From assembly GCA_024277525.1 (NCBI GenBank), contig JAJRUZ010000066.1, positions 1 through 35,995 of the forward strand: DNA of 35,995 nucleotides, written 5' to 3'. Numbering within the stretch: position 1 is the first letter of the stretch; the number at the start of each line of letters is the position of its first letter. Made by a program: the position numbers and the translations under genes. Source of the DNA: Caldifarciminota bacterium (lineage in GTDB: Bacteria; Hydrothermota; Hydrothermia; Hydrothermales; JAJRUZ01). The notes beneath the pieces are model-generated. The model was not told where the DNA came from, did no database searches, and worked only from the letters and a program-made list of their open reading frames with translations. Of this stretch, positions 15,242 through 22,710 are shown piece by piece.

Positions 15242-16072
15242 ATGAAGAAATTAATTCTTTTAAGTATAGGTTTTTATCTGTTTGCAGATATTATTGTAAT
15301 AGATGCTTATAAGAATAAAAAGGTTATAGACGAGATTATAAAGATATCCAAAGAGCCATTAATAATTTCCGGACCGGTAGATTTACCGGATAATCTCGCC
15401 AATTTTAGCTCTGTAATTATTTTAGGAGATAAAGCTCTTGAAGCTTATAAGAAAAAGAATTTAGAAAAGCCCTGTGTTGTGGGTTTTTTAAAGAATCCCT
15501 TTGAAGAAATACCAATTACCGGAACAGGGATAAGATATGTTTTACCTGCTACAAAAGTCATCCAGATAATTGCAAACTCATGTAAATGGGCTAAAAAGAT
15601 AGGAACAATTATTCCGAGTGAATATCAGGGAGCTTCTTATGTCAAGGAATTACAAAGAGCGTCAAAAATGCTGGGTGTTAATTTAAAGATAATTTTCCTA
15701 AAAGGAAAAGCACTTAAAAAAGCATTGAATGAATTAAAGGGTATCAATTTACTTCTTTTAATTCCTTCCGAACTCACAATACCCGAAGCAACTGCAAGAT
15801 ATCTGATACAGGAAAGTTTTAAAATGAATATTCCCGTGTTCGGATTCGAAAGAAAACATATTGAAATGGGAGCCTTGATGGCTTATGACCTTGAAAAGTA
15901 TTACAGAAAAGACTTTTTAAATTTGTTAAAAACAGTGTTTAAAGGAAGAAATCCCGCCATGATACCGGTAAAATATCCCGAAAACTATGAAATTTTAATA
16001 AAGAAAAAAATTAAAAACTTTTTCAAACTTAAAATAAATATAAAAAGAATAAAAAATGCAAGAGAGATTTAA
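15242..16072 (+). CDS. Periplasmic substrate-binding protein of the ABC_sub_bind (TrpX-like) family
   Basis: This 276-residue protein has a signal peptide (MKKLILLSIGFYLFA). The family hallmarks are TGTGIRYVLPATKVIQII, IGTIIPSEYQGASYVKEL, INLLLLIPSELTIPEATARYL, NIPVFGFERKHIEMGALMAYD and the end VKYPENYEILIKKK. This two-lobe fold resembles purine/Trp-binding periplasmic proteins. No permease or ATPase gene follows. Instead the gene overlaps (17 nt) a histidine-kinase-like gene, and a second kinase-like gene comes next. This arrangement suggests that the binding protein acts as an extracytoplasmic sensor for signalling, not uptake. The ligand is unknown. Confidence 0.85.
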   Translation: MKKLILLSIGFYLFADIIVIDAYKNKKVIDEIIKISKEPLIISGPVDLPDNLANFSSVIILGDKALEAYKKKNLEKPCVVGFLKNPFEEIPITGTGIRYVLPATKVIQIIANSCKWAKKIGTIIPSEYQGASYVKELQRASKMLGVNLKIIFLKGKALKKALNELKGINLLLLIPSELTIPEATARYLIQESFKMNIPVFGFERKHIEMGALMAYDLEKYYRKDFLNLLKTVFKGRNPAMIPVKYPENYEILIKKKIKNFFKLKINIKRIKNAREI

Positions 16073-17414
16073 TAAATTTATTTTAAGCATTTACAAATCA
16101 AAAGATGAATCCGAGTTTTTTAAAAAAATCAAAAATTTCCTCGAAATAAACGGTATTGACAGCGAAATTTGCTTTAATTTGGATGGGAAAGAAGTTATAA
16201 TAAGACCCTTTAAGGAAATTCTAATAAAAAAATCCGAAAAGGGAGAAATTTTTACCAAAATAAAAGGGGAACTGGGAAAGGATTATGAGGATATTTTTAC
16301 ATCTTGCCTCCTTTTCATAAAGAATAAAAAAGACGAAGAAATAATCAAAAGAATCAAAGAGGTTCCTGCCGAAGAACTCATATATTTCATTAAAGAAAAA
16401 GTTTTTAAATTGGAAAATTTTCCTTTTTTTAGACCTTTTATGGAAATTACCGAAAAACTTGAAAAAATTGAGGAAGAAAGGGACGGATATAAGTTGCTTT
16501 CCGAGATATTCGGATTTTCATTTTTTAAAATTACATCCGCGGAAAGAGAAGAATTTGTTAAGGAAGTTTTAATTTTTTCCTTAAGAAGGATAATTAAAGA
16601 TTACAGAGAGTTTCTCTTCCTTTTTCTTGAGGAAAAAGAAGGGGCTCCTTTGGAGACCCTGTTCTCCTCACCCTTTATTGACCAGTTCTTCTATGAGGAT
16701 TTGTGGAGAAACAGAATAAGAAAAAGGGAAAAGAAGATAAGTTATAAAGGAAAAATTCTGAATCTTTTTTATTCAAATTTAATATATGAAGAAACAGGGG
16801 TTTTGGGTGTGCTCACGGATAATGAAATAAAGGAAAACGAAATTTTAAATTTTCTTGATTATCTCTGCACACTGACACTTTATTTCTATCTTAAAAAGAG
16901 AATCAAATTCTCCTATACCTTTACAAAAAAAACATTGCCTCTTATAAATTTAAAAGCCTTTTTACTCAGAAAAAAGAAAGACGATGAAATTCTTTCCTCA
17001 TTAATAAACCCCATGCAAAAGATAGAACTTTCAAGTTTTTTAAATAATATTATCTCATCCTTGGAAACTGACATTTTAAGAAAGAAAATAAATTTAAAAA
17101 TTAAAAAGGAAAAAGAAGAAATATTTGCAGAAGGAGATGCTGTTCTTTTAAAAATTGCCTTCAAGAATCTTTTTAAATATTTGATTTCCTTTAACAGAAT
17201 AAGAGGGTTTATGAATATAGATATTTATGAAAATAAAATTATAATTGAAGATTCGGGAATAGGATTAACCGATGCGGAGAAGAGTTCCTTACTTGACCCC
17301 TCAAACCTTGATGAACCCCTTTCCCTCACAGGAGGAATATTCAAGATTCATGGTTTTGAATTAAATATATCTGTGGAAAGGGGAATAGGAAATAAAATTT
17401 CAATTCTCTTTTAA
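16056..17414 (+). CDS. Degenerate histidine-kinase-like protein (GAF-like plus HATPase), no phospho-acceptor His seen
   Basis: In this 452-residue cytoplasmic protein, residues about 1-110 are unassigned, a predicted helical segment around 120-160 follows, and a GAF-like region lies at about 170-290. The segment FSYTFTKKTLPLINLKAFLL sits where a DHp helix would carry the H-box, but the His is replaced. The C-terminal ATPase part keeps DSGIGL (D-x-G-x-G) and a G-rich end, while the N-box is poor (FKNLFKYLIS, second Asn missing). It may bind ATP poorly or act as a pseudokinase. The start overlaps the binding-protein gene by 17 nt. It ends with TAA directly abutting the next ATG in the same frame. 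Confidence 0.65.
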   Translation: MQERFNKFILSIYKSKDESEFFKKIKNFLEINGIDSEICFNLDGKEVIIRPFKEILIKKSEKGEIFTKIKGELGKDYEDIFTSCLLFIKNKKDEEIIKRIKEVPAEELIYFIKEKVFKLENFPFFRPFMEITEKLEKIEEERDGYKLLSEIFGFSFFKITSAEREEFVKEVLIFSLRRIIKDYREFLFLFLEEKEGAPLETLFSSPFIDQFFYEDLWRNRIRKREKKISYKGKILNLFYSNLIYEETGVLGVLTDNEIKENEILNFLDYLCTLTLYFYLKKRIKFSYTFTKKTLPLINLKAFLLRKKKDDEILSSLINPMQKIELSSFLNNIISSLETDILRKKINLKIKKEKEEIFAEGDAVLLKIAFKNLFKYLISFNRIRGFMNIDIYENKIIIEDSGIGLTDAEKSSLLDPSNLDEPLSLTGGIFKIHGFELNISVERGIGNKISILF

Positions 17415-17969
17415 ATGAATCCGATTGTTCTGTATGAATTCTTGAGAATTATTGATAAAAGAAAAAGAAGAAGAGAAATGGAAAGGTTATACTTATTGAA
17501 TAATATTCAGACAGGAAAAATCATAACCGAGATAAGTGAGATAAAAATTCCCGAATTTCTTGAAAATTTTATTAAAGAAAAAGAGGAAAACGGTATTTTT
17601 TTTGAAATACATTATGAAATTCCTGTGGAAGAAGCAACCGTTGAAACCGACAAAAAATATTTAAATCTTATATTAAGTGAAATAATTGAAAACTCAAAAA
17701 CAGGTATTCCGAAGTCAGGGATAATAAGAATAAACATCAAAAAGAAAAATCTTTTTATAATTGAGATTTCGGATTCAGGGATCGGAATCCCGAGAAAAGA
17801 TATTGATAAAATATTCGAACCCTTTTATATAACAAATTTCCATCAGTTCAAAGGACATTTGGGAATCGGGCTTTCAATTGTCAAAGGACTTTTAAAATAT
17901 CTCGGAGGGAAAATAGAAATAGAATCACAAATAGGTAAAGGAACCAAAGTCTCAATCTATTTGACATAG
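17415..17969 (+). CDS. Histidine-kinase-type ATPase domain protein
   Basis: This 184-residue protein is mostly a complete HATPase_c domain: N-box LSEIIENS, D-box ISDSGIGIP, F-box FEPFY and G2 GHLGIGLSIVKG, ending GKGTKVSIYL. Before it comes a helical segment (YEFLRIIDKRKRRREMERLY...) that should correspond to a DHp dimerisation helix, but I see no histidine suitable for phosphorylation there. The ATG directly follows the TAA of the previous gene in the same frame, and no Shine-Dalgarno is visible. It may be expressed by re-initiation, by read-through of that TAA, or from the previous gene as a split kinase. No response-regulator gene is beside it. Confidence 0.7.
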   Translation: MNPIVLYEFLRIIDKRKRRREMERLYLLNNIQTGKIITEISEIKIPEFLENFIKEKEENGIFFEIHYEIPVEEATVETDKKYLNLILSEIIENSKTGIPKSGIIRINIKKKNLFIIEISDSGIGIPRKDIDKIFEPFYITNFHQFKGHLGIGLSIVKGLLKYLGGKIEIESQIGKGTKVSIYLT

Positions 17970-17990
17970 ATAGAATTTAAAACATAAAAT
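17961..17990 (+). promoter_or_regulatory. Promoter candidate for the V-ATPase operon
   Basis: A perfect TTGACA (17961-17966), overlapping the end of the kinase gene, then an 18-nt spacer and TAAAAT (17985-17990). The ATG at 18020 follows after a leader of about 22 nt without a clear Shine-Dalgarno. Confidence 0.45.
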
Positions 17991-18019
17991 TAATTTTTTA
18001 AATAATTTCCTAAATCATT

Positions 18020-18358
18020 ATGGAACATCACAAAAAAATTAAAATACGGGAAGGTCTTTCTATCCTCCTTAAGGAGGAGGAGAAGAATTTGCCTGAAATT
18101 GAGAAAAAAATTGCAGAATCACAAAGAAAAATCGCAGAGGAAAAGTTAAGAATAGAAAAAGAGAAGGAAAAATTTACTGAAGAGATGATGAGGGAAAAAG
18201 AGAAAATAATAAGGGAAGGGATTGAAAAAATTGAGAGGGAATGCGGAGATGTACTTATGCAGGTAAAAGAAAAGGCAGAAAAACTTGTTTCCTCCCTTGA
18301 CAGATACAGAGACCTTGCAATGAAAATATTTGAAGAGATCATCTTGAAGGAGGAATAA
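18020..18358 (+). CDS. V/A-type ATPase peripheral-stalk subunit H/G
   Basis: This 112-residue protein is almost entirely charged alpha helix (KKIAESQRKIAEEKLRIEKE, REKEKIIREGIEKIERE), ideal for the long coiled-coil of the peripheral stalk that pairs with subunit E. In archaeal and bacterial A/V-type ATPase operons a short coiled-coil gene (ahaH/ntpF type) precedes the large membrane subunit I, and the same order is found here, two nt upstream. Assignment rests on size, coiled-coil character and position; the sequence itself is low-complexity. It probably opens the operon, with a promoter candidate at 17961-17990. Confidence 0.75.
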   Translation: MEHHKKIKIREGLSILLKEEEKNLPEIEKKIAESQRKIAEEKLRIEKEKEKFTEEMMREKEKIIREGIEKIERECGDVLMQVKEKAEKLVSSLDRYRDLAMKIFEEIILKEE

Positions 18359-18359
18359 T

Positions 18360-20261
18360 ATGGGAATTTTAAAAATGAAAAAAGTTGAAATTATGGGGGA
18401 AAAGGAAAAACTTGACGAAGTTTTGAAAAAAATTCAGGATTTTTCCTTATTGCATATTGAAGATGCTCCTTTAAATCCGAAAGAAGGAAATATAAAGCCG
18501 GCAATCAAAGAGGAGGAAAGGGAGATTTTAAAAGAGGTAGAAAGGGGAATCGGGTTAATAGAGGAGATTAAAAGGGAAGTTCCCTATATGAAAATAGAGA
18601 AGGAAGTTCATCTTGAGGGAAGGAATGTTTCCGAAATTCTTTCAAAATTGAATAAAATATGGGAAGAATATGTAAAGATAAAGGGAGAAGAGAGAAAAAT
18701 AAGGGAAGAAGCAAGTATTTATTCTTCTTTTAATAAAATTCTTGAAGCATTTGAGGATTTGATAGATAAAAAGGAGATTGAAATACCGGAGAATTTTGAA
18801 ATATTCGGTGCTCTTTTGCCGAGGGAGGAATTGATAGTATTTACAAGAATAGAAAAGACACTTAAAGAGAGTTATAAAGATAAAATAAAAATACATTACA
18901 GAATAATAAAAGGAAATCAAATAGCAATTTTAATTGCTTTTTCTTCTGAAATTTCACAGGAAATAAGGGAAAAACTGTGGAAAGAGGGTTTACCCGAACT
19001 TAAACTTCCCGAAGAAATTGAAAGACTTTCTTTTAAAGAGACACTTTCATTTTTAAGAAAAAAACTTAAAGAAATACCGGAGAAAATAAAGAAAATAGAA
19101 GAAAAGAGGTTAGCATTTTTGAGGGAAAAAATTGATTTTATTTTCACTGCTTACTTTCTTCTTCTTGATATAAGGGATTTTCTCAGATCAAAGGAAAAAG
19201 GTATTTTTGTCACAAGGCATTTCTTTTATCTTGAGGGATTTGTTCCTGAAAAAGAACTTGAAAATTTAAGAAAAATTTTTAAGAATGAAGAATGGGTTTA
19301 TATCAGGGAGTTAAAACCTGAGAAGGAAGAGTATGGAAGAATTCCGGTGGTTTTAAAAAATCCTTCATTTTTCAAAAATTTCGAGCCCCTTGTTGAGTTC
19401 TTTTCTCTGCCTGTTTATAAAACCTTTGATCCGACTCCGCTTCTTTCAATATTCTTTCCTGTTTATTTCGGTTTTATGCTCGGGGATATGGGTTATGGTT
19501 TTTTGGGTTTTATTCTTTTTCTTTTCCTTTACACAAAGTTTAAAAACAATGAATTTATAAGAAAAATCAGTTTCATTTTCCTTATTGCTTCAATTTCTTC
19601 CATATTTTTCGGTTTAATTTATATGGAGATGTTCGGTGATGCTCTTGAAAAAATAGGACTTTCTCCGATTTTTCATAGGGTTCATTCTGCAAACACCTAT
19701 CTTTTAATTGCCTTAATTTTCGGCACAATTCAGATAATTCTCGGGCTTTTACTCGGTATTTACAATGCTTTGAGACTCGGGCATAAAAAACATGCAATAG
19801 GTGTGCTTTCGATGCTCTTAGGGCTTATCTGCATTTTGATGCTTGCGGGTGTTTCCCTTGAGGTTTTACCTTCTTATTTATCAAGAATTTTCTTAATCCT
19901 TTTATTTGTTTTCATGATCCTTTCCTTCATCTTTCACGGACCTGCTGCACCTATTGAAATATTTTCTGCTTTCGGACATATTCTTTCCTTTGCACGATTG
20001 ATGGCAATAGGTCTTTCTTCTGCGATTATTGCTGTCATAGCAAATAAGTTTTTATCAATATTGCCTTCACTTGTTATAGGGTTCATTGTTATGTTATTAT
20101 TTCATGCACTTGCTTTTGTTTTGGGTCTCTTTGACCCAACCGTTCAGGGTTTAAGATTACAATTTGTGGAATTCTTTACAAAATTTTATGAAGCAGGGGG
20201 CAGGGAATATAAGCCCCTTTTCAAAAGATTAAAAAGGGTTCAATTCCCTGAAATAAAATAG
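18360..20261 (+). CDS. ntpI: V/A-type ATPase membrane subunit I (a-subunit homologue)
   Basis: Subunit I forms the ion half-channels next to the rotor. The 633-residue protein has an N-terminal cytoplasmic domain of about 370 residues with long coiled-coils, followed by about seven or eight transmembrane helices beginning at DPTPLLSIFFPVYFGFMLGDMGYG. The essential half-channel arginine is present in LSFARLMAIGLSS (Arg546). An AGGAGG Shine-Dalgarno precedes ATG 18360. The next gene, for the rotor proteolipid, begins 11 nt downstream. Confidence 0.93.
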   Translation: MGILKMKKVEIMGEKEKLDEVLKKIQDFSLLHIEDAPLNPKEGNIKPAIKEEEREILKEVERGIGLIEEIKREVPYMKIEKEVHLEGRNVSEILSKLNKIWEEYVKIKGEERKIREEASIYSSFNKILEAFEDLIDKKEIEIPENFEIFGALLPREELIVFTRIEKTLKESYKDKIKIHYRIIKGNQIAILIAFSSEISQEIREKLWKEGLPELKLPEEIERLSFKETLSFLRKKLKEIPEKIKKIEEKRLAFLREKIDFIFTAYFLLLDIRDFLRSKEKGIFVTRHFFYLEGFVPEKELENLRKIFKNEEWVYIRELKPEKEEYGRIPVVLKNPSFFKNFEPLVEFFSLPVYKTFDPTPLLSIFFPVYFGFMLGDMGYGFLGFILFLFLYTKFKNNEFIRKISFIFLIASISSIFFGLIYMEMFGDALEKIGLSPIFHRVHSANTYLLIALIFGTIQIILGLLLGIYNALRLGHKKHAIGVLSMLLGLICILMLAGVSLEVLPSYLSRIFLILLFVFMILSFIFHGPAAPIEIFSAFGHILSFARLMAIGLSSAIIAVIANKFLSILPSLVIGFIVMLLFHALAFVLGLFDPTVQGLRLQFVEFFTKFYEAGGREYKPLFKRLKRVQFPEIK

Positions 20262-20271
20262 GAGTAACAAT

Positions 20272-20610
20272 ATGAAAAGAATTAAATTTTTACTCTACAC
20301 AGTGTTTTTCATGATGATAAGTTCTGCAATGCTTTTTGCTCAGGAAATGGGTCATGCAGCAGCCGAAGCAGCTGCGGGTAGGCCTGCCGAAGGTTTATCA
20401 AAACTTTTGGCTCATGTAGGAGTTGCCCTTGCGGTCGGAATTCCGGGTTTAGGAACAGGATGGGCTCAGTCAAGGATAGGTGCTGCGGGTGCAGGAACAA
20501 TAGCAGAAAGACCCGAAACAACAATTTGGATAATAGTGATGCTTGCAATTCCTGAGACAACCGTTATTCTCGGGTTTGTTATTGCATTTATGCTTATGGG
20601 AAAAATCTAA
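20272..20610 (+). CDS. ntpK: V/A-type ATPase rotor proteolipid subunit K (c-subunit homologue)
   Basis: This 112-residue protein has an N-terminal hydrophobic signal-like segment (LLYTVFFMMISSAMLFA) followed by a single two-helix hairpin: VGVALAVGIPGLGTGWAQ, then IVMLAIPETTVILGFVIAFML. The ion-carrying carboxylate is Glu95 in PETT. Gln66 on the first helix and Thr96/Thr97 beside Glu95 resemble sodium-coordinating ligands of Na+-type rings, whereas many H+ rings have PETQ or no helix-1 Gln. Sodium coupling is therefore plausible but not proven. Single-hairpin proteolipids are usual in ATP-synthesising A-type enzymes. GGAG precedes the ATG. Confidence 0.92.
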   Translation: MKRIKFLLYTVFFMMISSAMLFAQEMGHAAAEAAAGRPAEGLSKLLAHVGVALAVGIPGLGTGWAQSRIGAAGAGTIAERPETTIWIIVMLAIPETTVILGFVIAFMLMGKI

Positions 20611-20615
20611 ATTAA

Positions 20616-21191
20616 ATGACCATACCCGAATTAGTAAAAGAAAAAGTAAGAAAAGTAATAAAAGAAATTGATAAAAAAACTGAAATTGAAATAAGAAAAT
20701 TGAGGGAAGAATTTGAAGGGGAGAAGCTAAGAATAAAAGAGAAAATTTTAAAAGAGGCGGAGGATTTTTTAAAGATTGAGAGAGCAAAAAGAATAGCAGA
20801 GAGCAGGATAAAGGCATTAAAAGAAATTTTACAATCAAGAGAAGAAGTTTTTAATAAGTTGCTTTCTTATCTAAAAGATGAAATCAAAGAAAAGAGAAAA
20901 AATAATTCATACAGGAAAATTTTTGAAAAACTCTTCAGGGAGGCATTAAGTGATTTCGGCGAGGATGAAGGTAGAATTATCGTGTCTCCGGATGACAAGA
21001 AATATGCGGAAAATCTTGTAAAGAATGAAAAACTCAATTTTGAGATTATTGAAGATGACAAAATCTTTGCCGGTTTAATCATTGAGAGAAAGGATGGTAG
21101 AATAAGGGTTTTGAACACCCTTGAGTCGAGATTGAAAAAGGCGGAGATGCTTTTAATGGAAAAATTATTCAAAGAGATTTTCAAGGAATAA
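20616..21191 (+). CDS. ntpE: V/A-type ATPase peripheral-stalk subunit E
   Basis: The N-terminal half of this 191-residue protein is a long charged helix (KVRKVIKEIDKKTEIEIRKL) that pairs with subunit H/G. The C-terminal half is the compact domain that caps the catalytic head, with features of the family such as GRIIVSPDDKKYAENLV and FAGLIIERKDGRIRVLNTLESRL. The ATG lies five nt after the K stop with no obvious Shine-Dalgarno, so translational coupling to K is likely. Its position between K and C matches the canonical I-K-E-C-F order. Confidence 0.9.
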   Translation: MTIPELVKEKVRKVIKEIDKKTEIEIRKLREEFEGEKLRIKEKILKEAEDFLKIERAKRIAESRIKALKEILQSREEVFNKLLSYLKDEIKEKRKNNSYRKIFEKLFREALSDFGEDEGRIIVSPDDKKYAENLVKNEKLNFEIIEDDKIFAGLIIERKDGRIRVLNTLESRLKKAEMLLMEKLFKEIFKE

Positions 21192-21192
21192 A

Positions 21193-22221
21193 ATGGATGA
21201 TTTCGGTTATATAAATGCAAGAATAAGAGCAAAAAAGGAAAGACTTTTAAAAAGGAATGATTTTGAGGAATTGATTTTATCTCCTGATTTCAATGCACTT
21301 ACGGAATCTCTTTTAAAAACCGAATACGGAAAGGATATAGAGAAAGGAGAAATTACGCTTGAGACATTAATAAGAGGAATAAATCGTAATTTTTCGAGAA
21401 CCATAACCGAAATCATAAACTTTTCATCCGGTGAGCCACGGGAACTTCTGTATGTGCTTCTTTCCCGTTTTCTTGTTTCCAACATAAGGGCGATAATAAG
21501 GGGTAAATTAAGAAAATTGTCAAAAGAGGAAATTGAGACAGCACTTTTTCCTGTTCTCGGACTTGATGAGGCAAAATTAAATGCTCTTCTATCAAAAGAA
21601 ACTGCATCCGAAGTCCTTGAGCTTCTTTTATCTTTCAGGATACAACTCCCTTTTGTCATATCAAGTGCTTTATTGAGAAAGGTAAGGGAGGAGGATATTG
21701 ATTGGGTTGAAAATTATCTTGAAAGGTCCTATTATGAATGGGCTATGGGTAAAGTTGAAAAAGGAAACGGGAACAGAGAATTTGTGAGATATATGTTGAA
21801 TTCTTGGGCTGATTTAAAGAATATTATAAGTACGTGTTTATATCTGAGATACGGAATTTCACCTGCAGGGAAAATAAAGCCCCTTCCCTTCGGGTTCTTA
21901 TCAGAATATTACAGAAAAAGACTTTTAATGTCGCAGAATTTAAAGGATGCAGCCGAAATTCTTTCCTCTACAAGATACAGGGAGTTGGCTAAGTTGTTGG
22001 TAGAGGAGAAGGAGCCCCTTTTAAGTTTTGAAAAAAGATTTGAGGAAGTTTTAAGTTTATGGGCTATAAAGGGATTTATAAAGGACCCCTTATCCATTGC
22101 CATTCCTCTTGCTTTTATAATAGCAAAATACAATGAAATAGTGAATTTAAGGGTAATAATTTACGGGAAGTATCACGGTTTAGAGGTGCATGAAATAAGA
22201 AAGGAGGTTTTATTCTTATGA
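21193..22221 (+). CDS. ntpC: V/A-type ATPase subunit C (rotor adapter, d-subunit homologue)
   Basis: Subunit C is the funnel-shaped adapter that sits on the membrane ring and holds the central stalk. This 342-residue, all-helical protein shows the family's start YINARIRAKKERLLKRNDF and internal repeats of the three-fold pseudo-symmetric fold. The VENYLERSYYEWAMGK and WADLKNIISTCLYLRYGIS segments are typical. AAGGA precedes the ATG one base after the E stop. The last four bases overlap the subunit F gene, so the block is one translation-coupled unit. Confidence 0.9.
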   Translation: MDDFGYINARIRAKKERLLKRNDFEELILSPDFNALTESLLKTEYGKDIEKGEITLETLIRGINRNFSRTITEIINFSSGEPRELLYVLLSRFLVSNIRAIIRGKLRKLSKEEIETALFPVLGLDEAKLNALLSKETASEVLELLLSFRIQLPFVISSALLRKVREEDIDWVENYLERSYYEWAMGKVEKGNGNREFVRYMLNSWADLKNIISTCLYLRYGISPAGKIKPLPFGFLSEYYRKRLLMSQNLKDAAEILSSTRYRELAKLLVEEKEPLLSFEKRFEEVLSLWAIKGFIKDPLSIAIPLAFIIAKYNEIVNLRVIIYGKYHGLEVHEIRKEVLFL

Positions 22222-22556
22222 AGGAGAAAATAAGGGATGTGAGGATTCTCGCGATAACGGAGGAAGGTTATGATGCGGGTTTTAAACTTGCAGGTTGTAT
22301 AACCAGGAAAGTGAAAGATGAAAGGGAGCTCACCAAATTACTTGAAAAAATAATTGAGGATGAAAGTTACGGAATAGTTCTGGTTGAGGAGAGTTTATAC
22401 AGGAAAATAGATGAGAAGAGGCGGAAAAAATTTGATGAGTCTTCTTTTCCTCTTATAATAAGTTTAAGTCTTAAGACGCAGGAAAAAATTTCACCTGAGG
22501 AGTATTTAAGGGAACTTACAAGGAGGACCATTGGATACAGCTTAAGGATTAAGTAA
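22218..22556 (+). CDS. ntpF: V/A-type ATPase subunit F
   Basis: Subunit F is the small regulatory Rossmann-like component of the central stalk. This 112-residue protein has ILAITEEGYDAGFKLAGC, then DESYGIVLVEESLYRKIDEK and FPLIISLSL, the signature beta-alpha pieces of the family. AAGGAGG lies upstream of the ATG and within the preceding gene. In most operons the catalytic A and B subunits and stalk D would follow, but here the strand runs into 154 nt of non-coding DNA and then an opposing gene. The essential A, B and D genes must lie elsewhere or be missing. Confidence 0.88.
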   Translation: MKEKIRDVRILAITEEGYDAGFKLAGCITRKVKDERELTKLLEKIIEDESYGIVLVEESLYRKIDEKRRKKFDESSFPLIISLSLKTQEKISPEEYLRELTRRTIGYSLRIK

Positions 22557-22710
22557 GAACAGTTTCCAAATCACGAAAAAAACTCTGTTAACATGACGGG
22601 ACGGTCTCAGGAAGTTCTCGATTAATATCAGACTCTGTTTTTTTAATTTTAACCTAAAATTACTATAAATAATCAATGTTACACAACATATTGTTTCCTT
22701 TTTTAAATTT

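Noticed and set aside
22557-22710. Terminator or remnant of the missing V-ATPase A subunit.
   Set aside because: Only very short weak stems and a T run are visible, and no frame in the segment resembles the A subunit N terminus.
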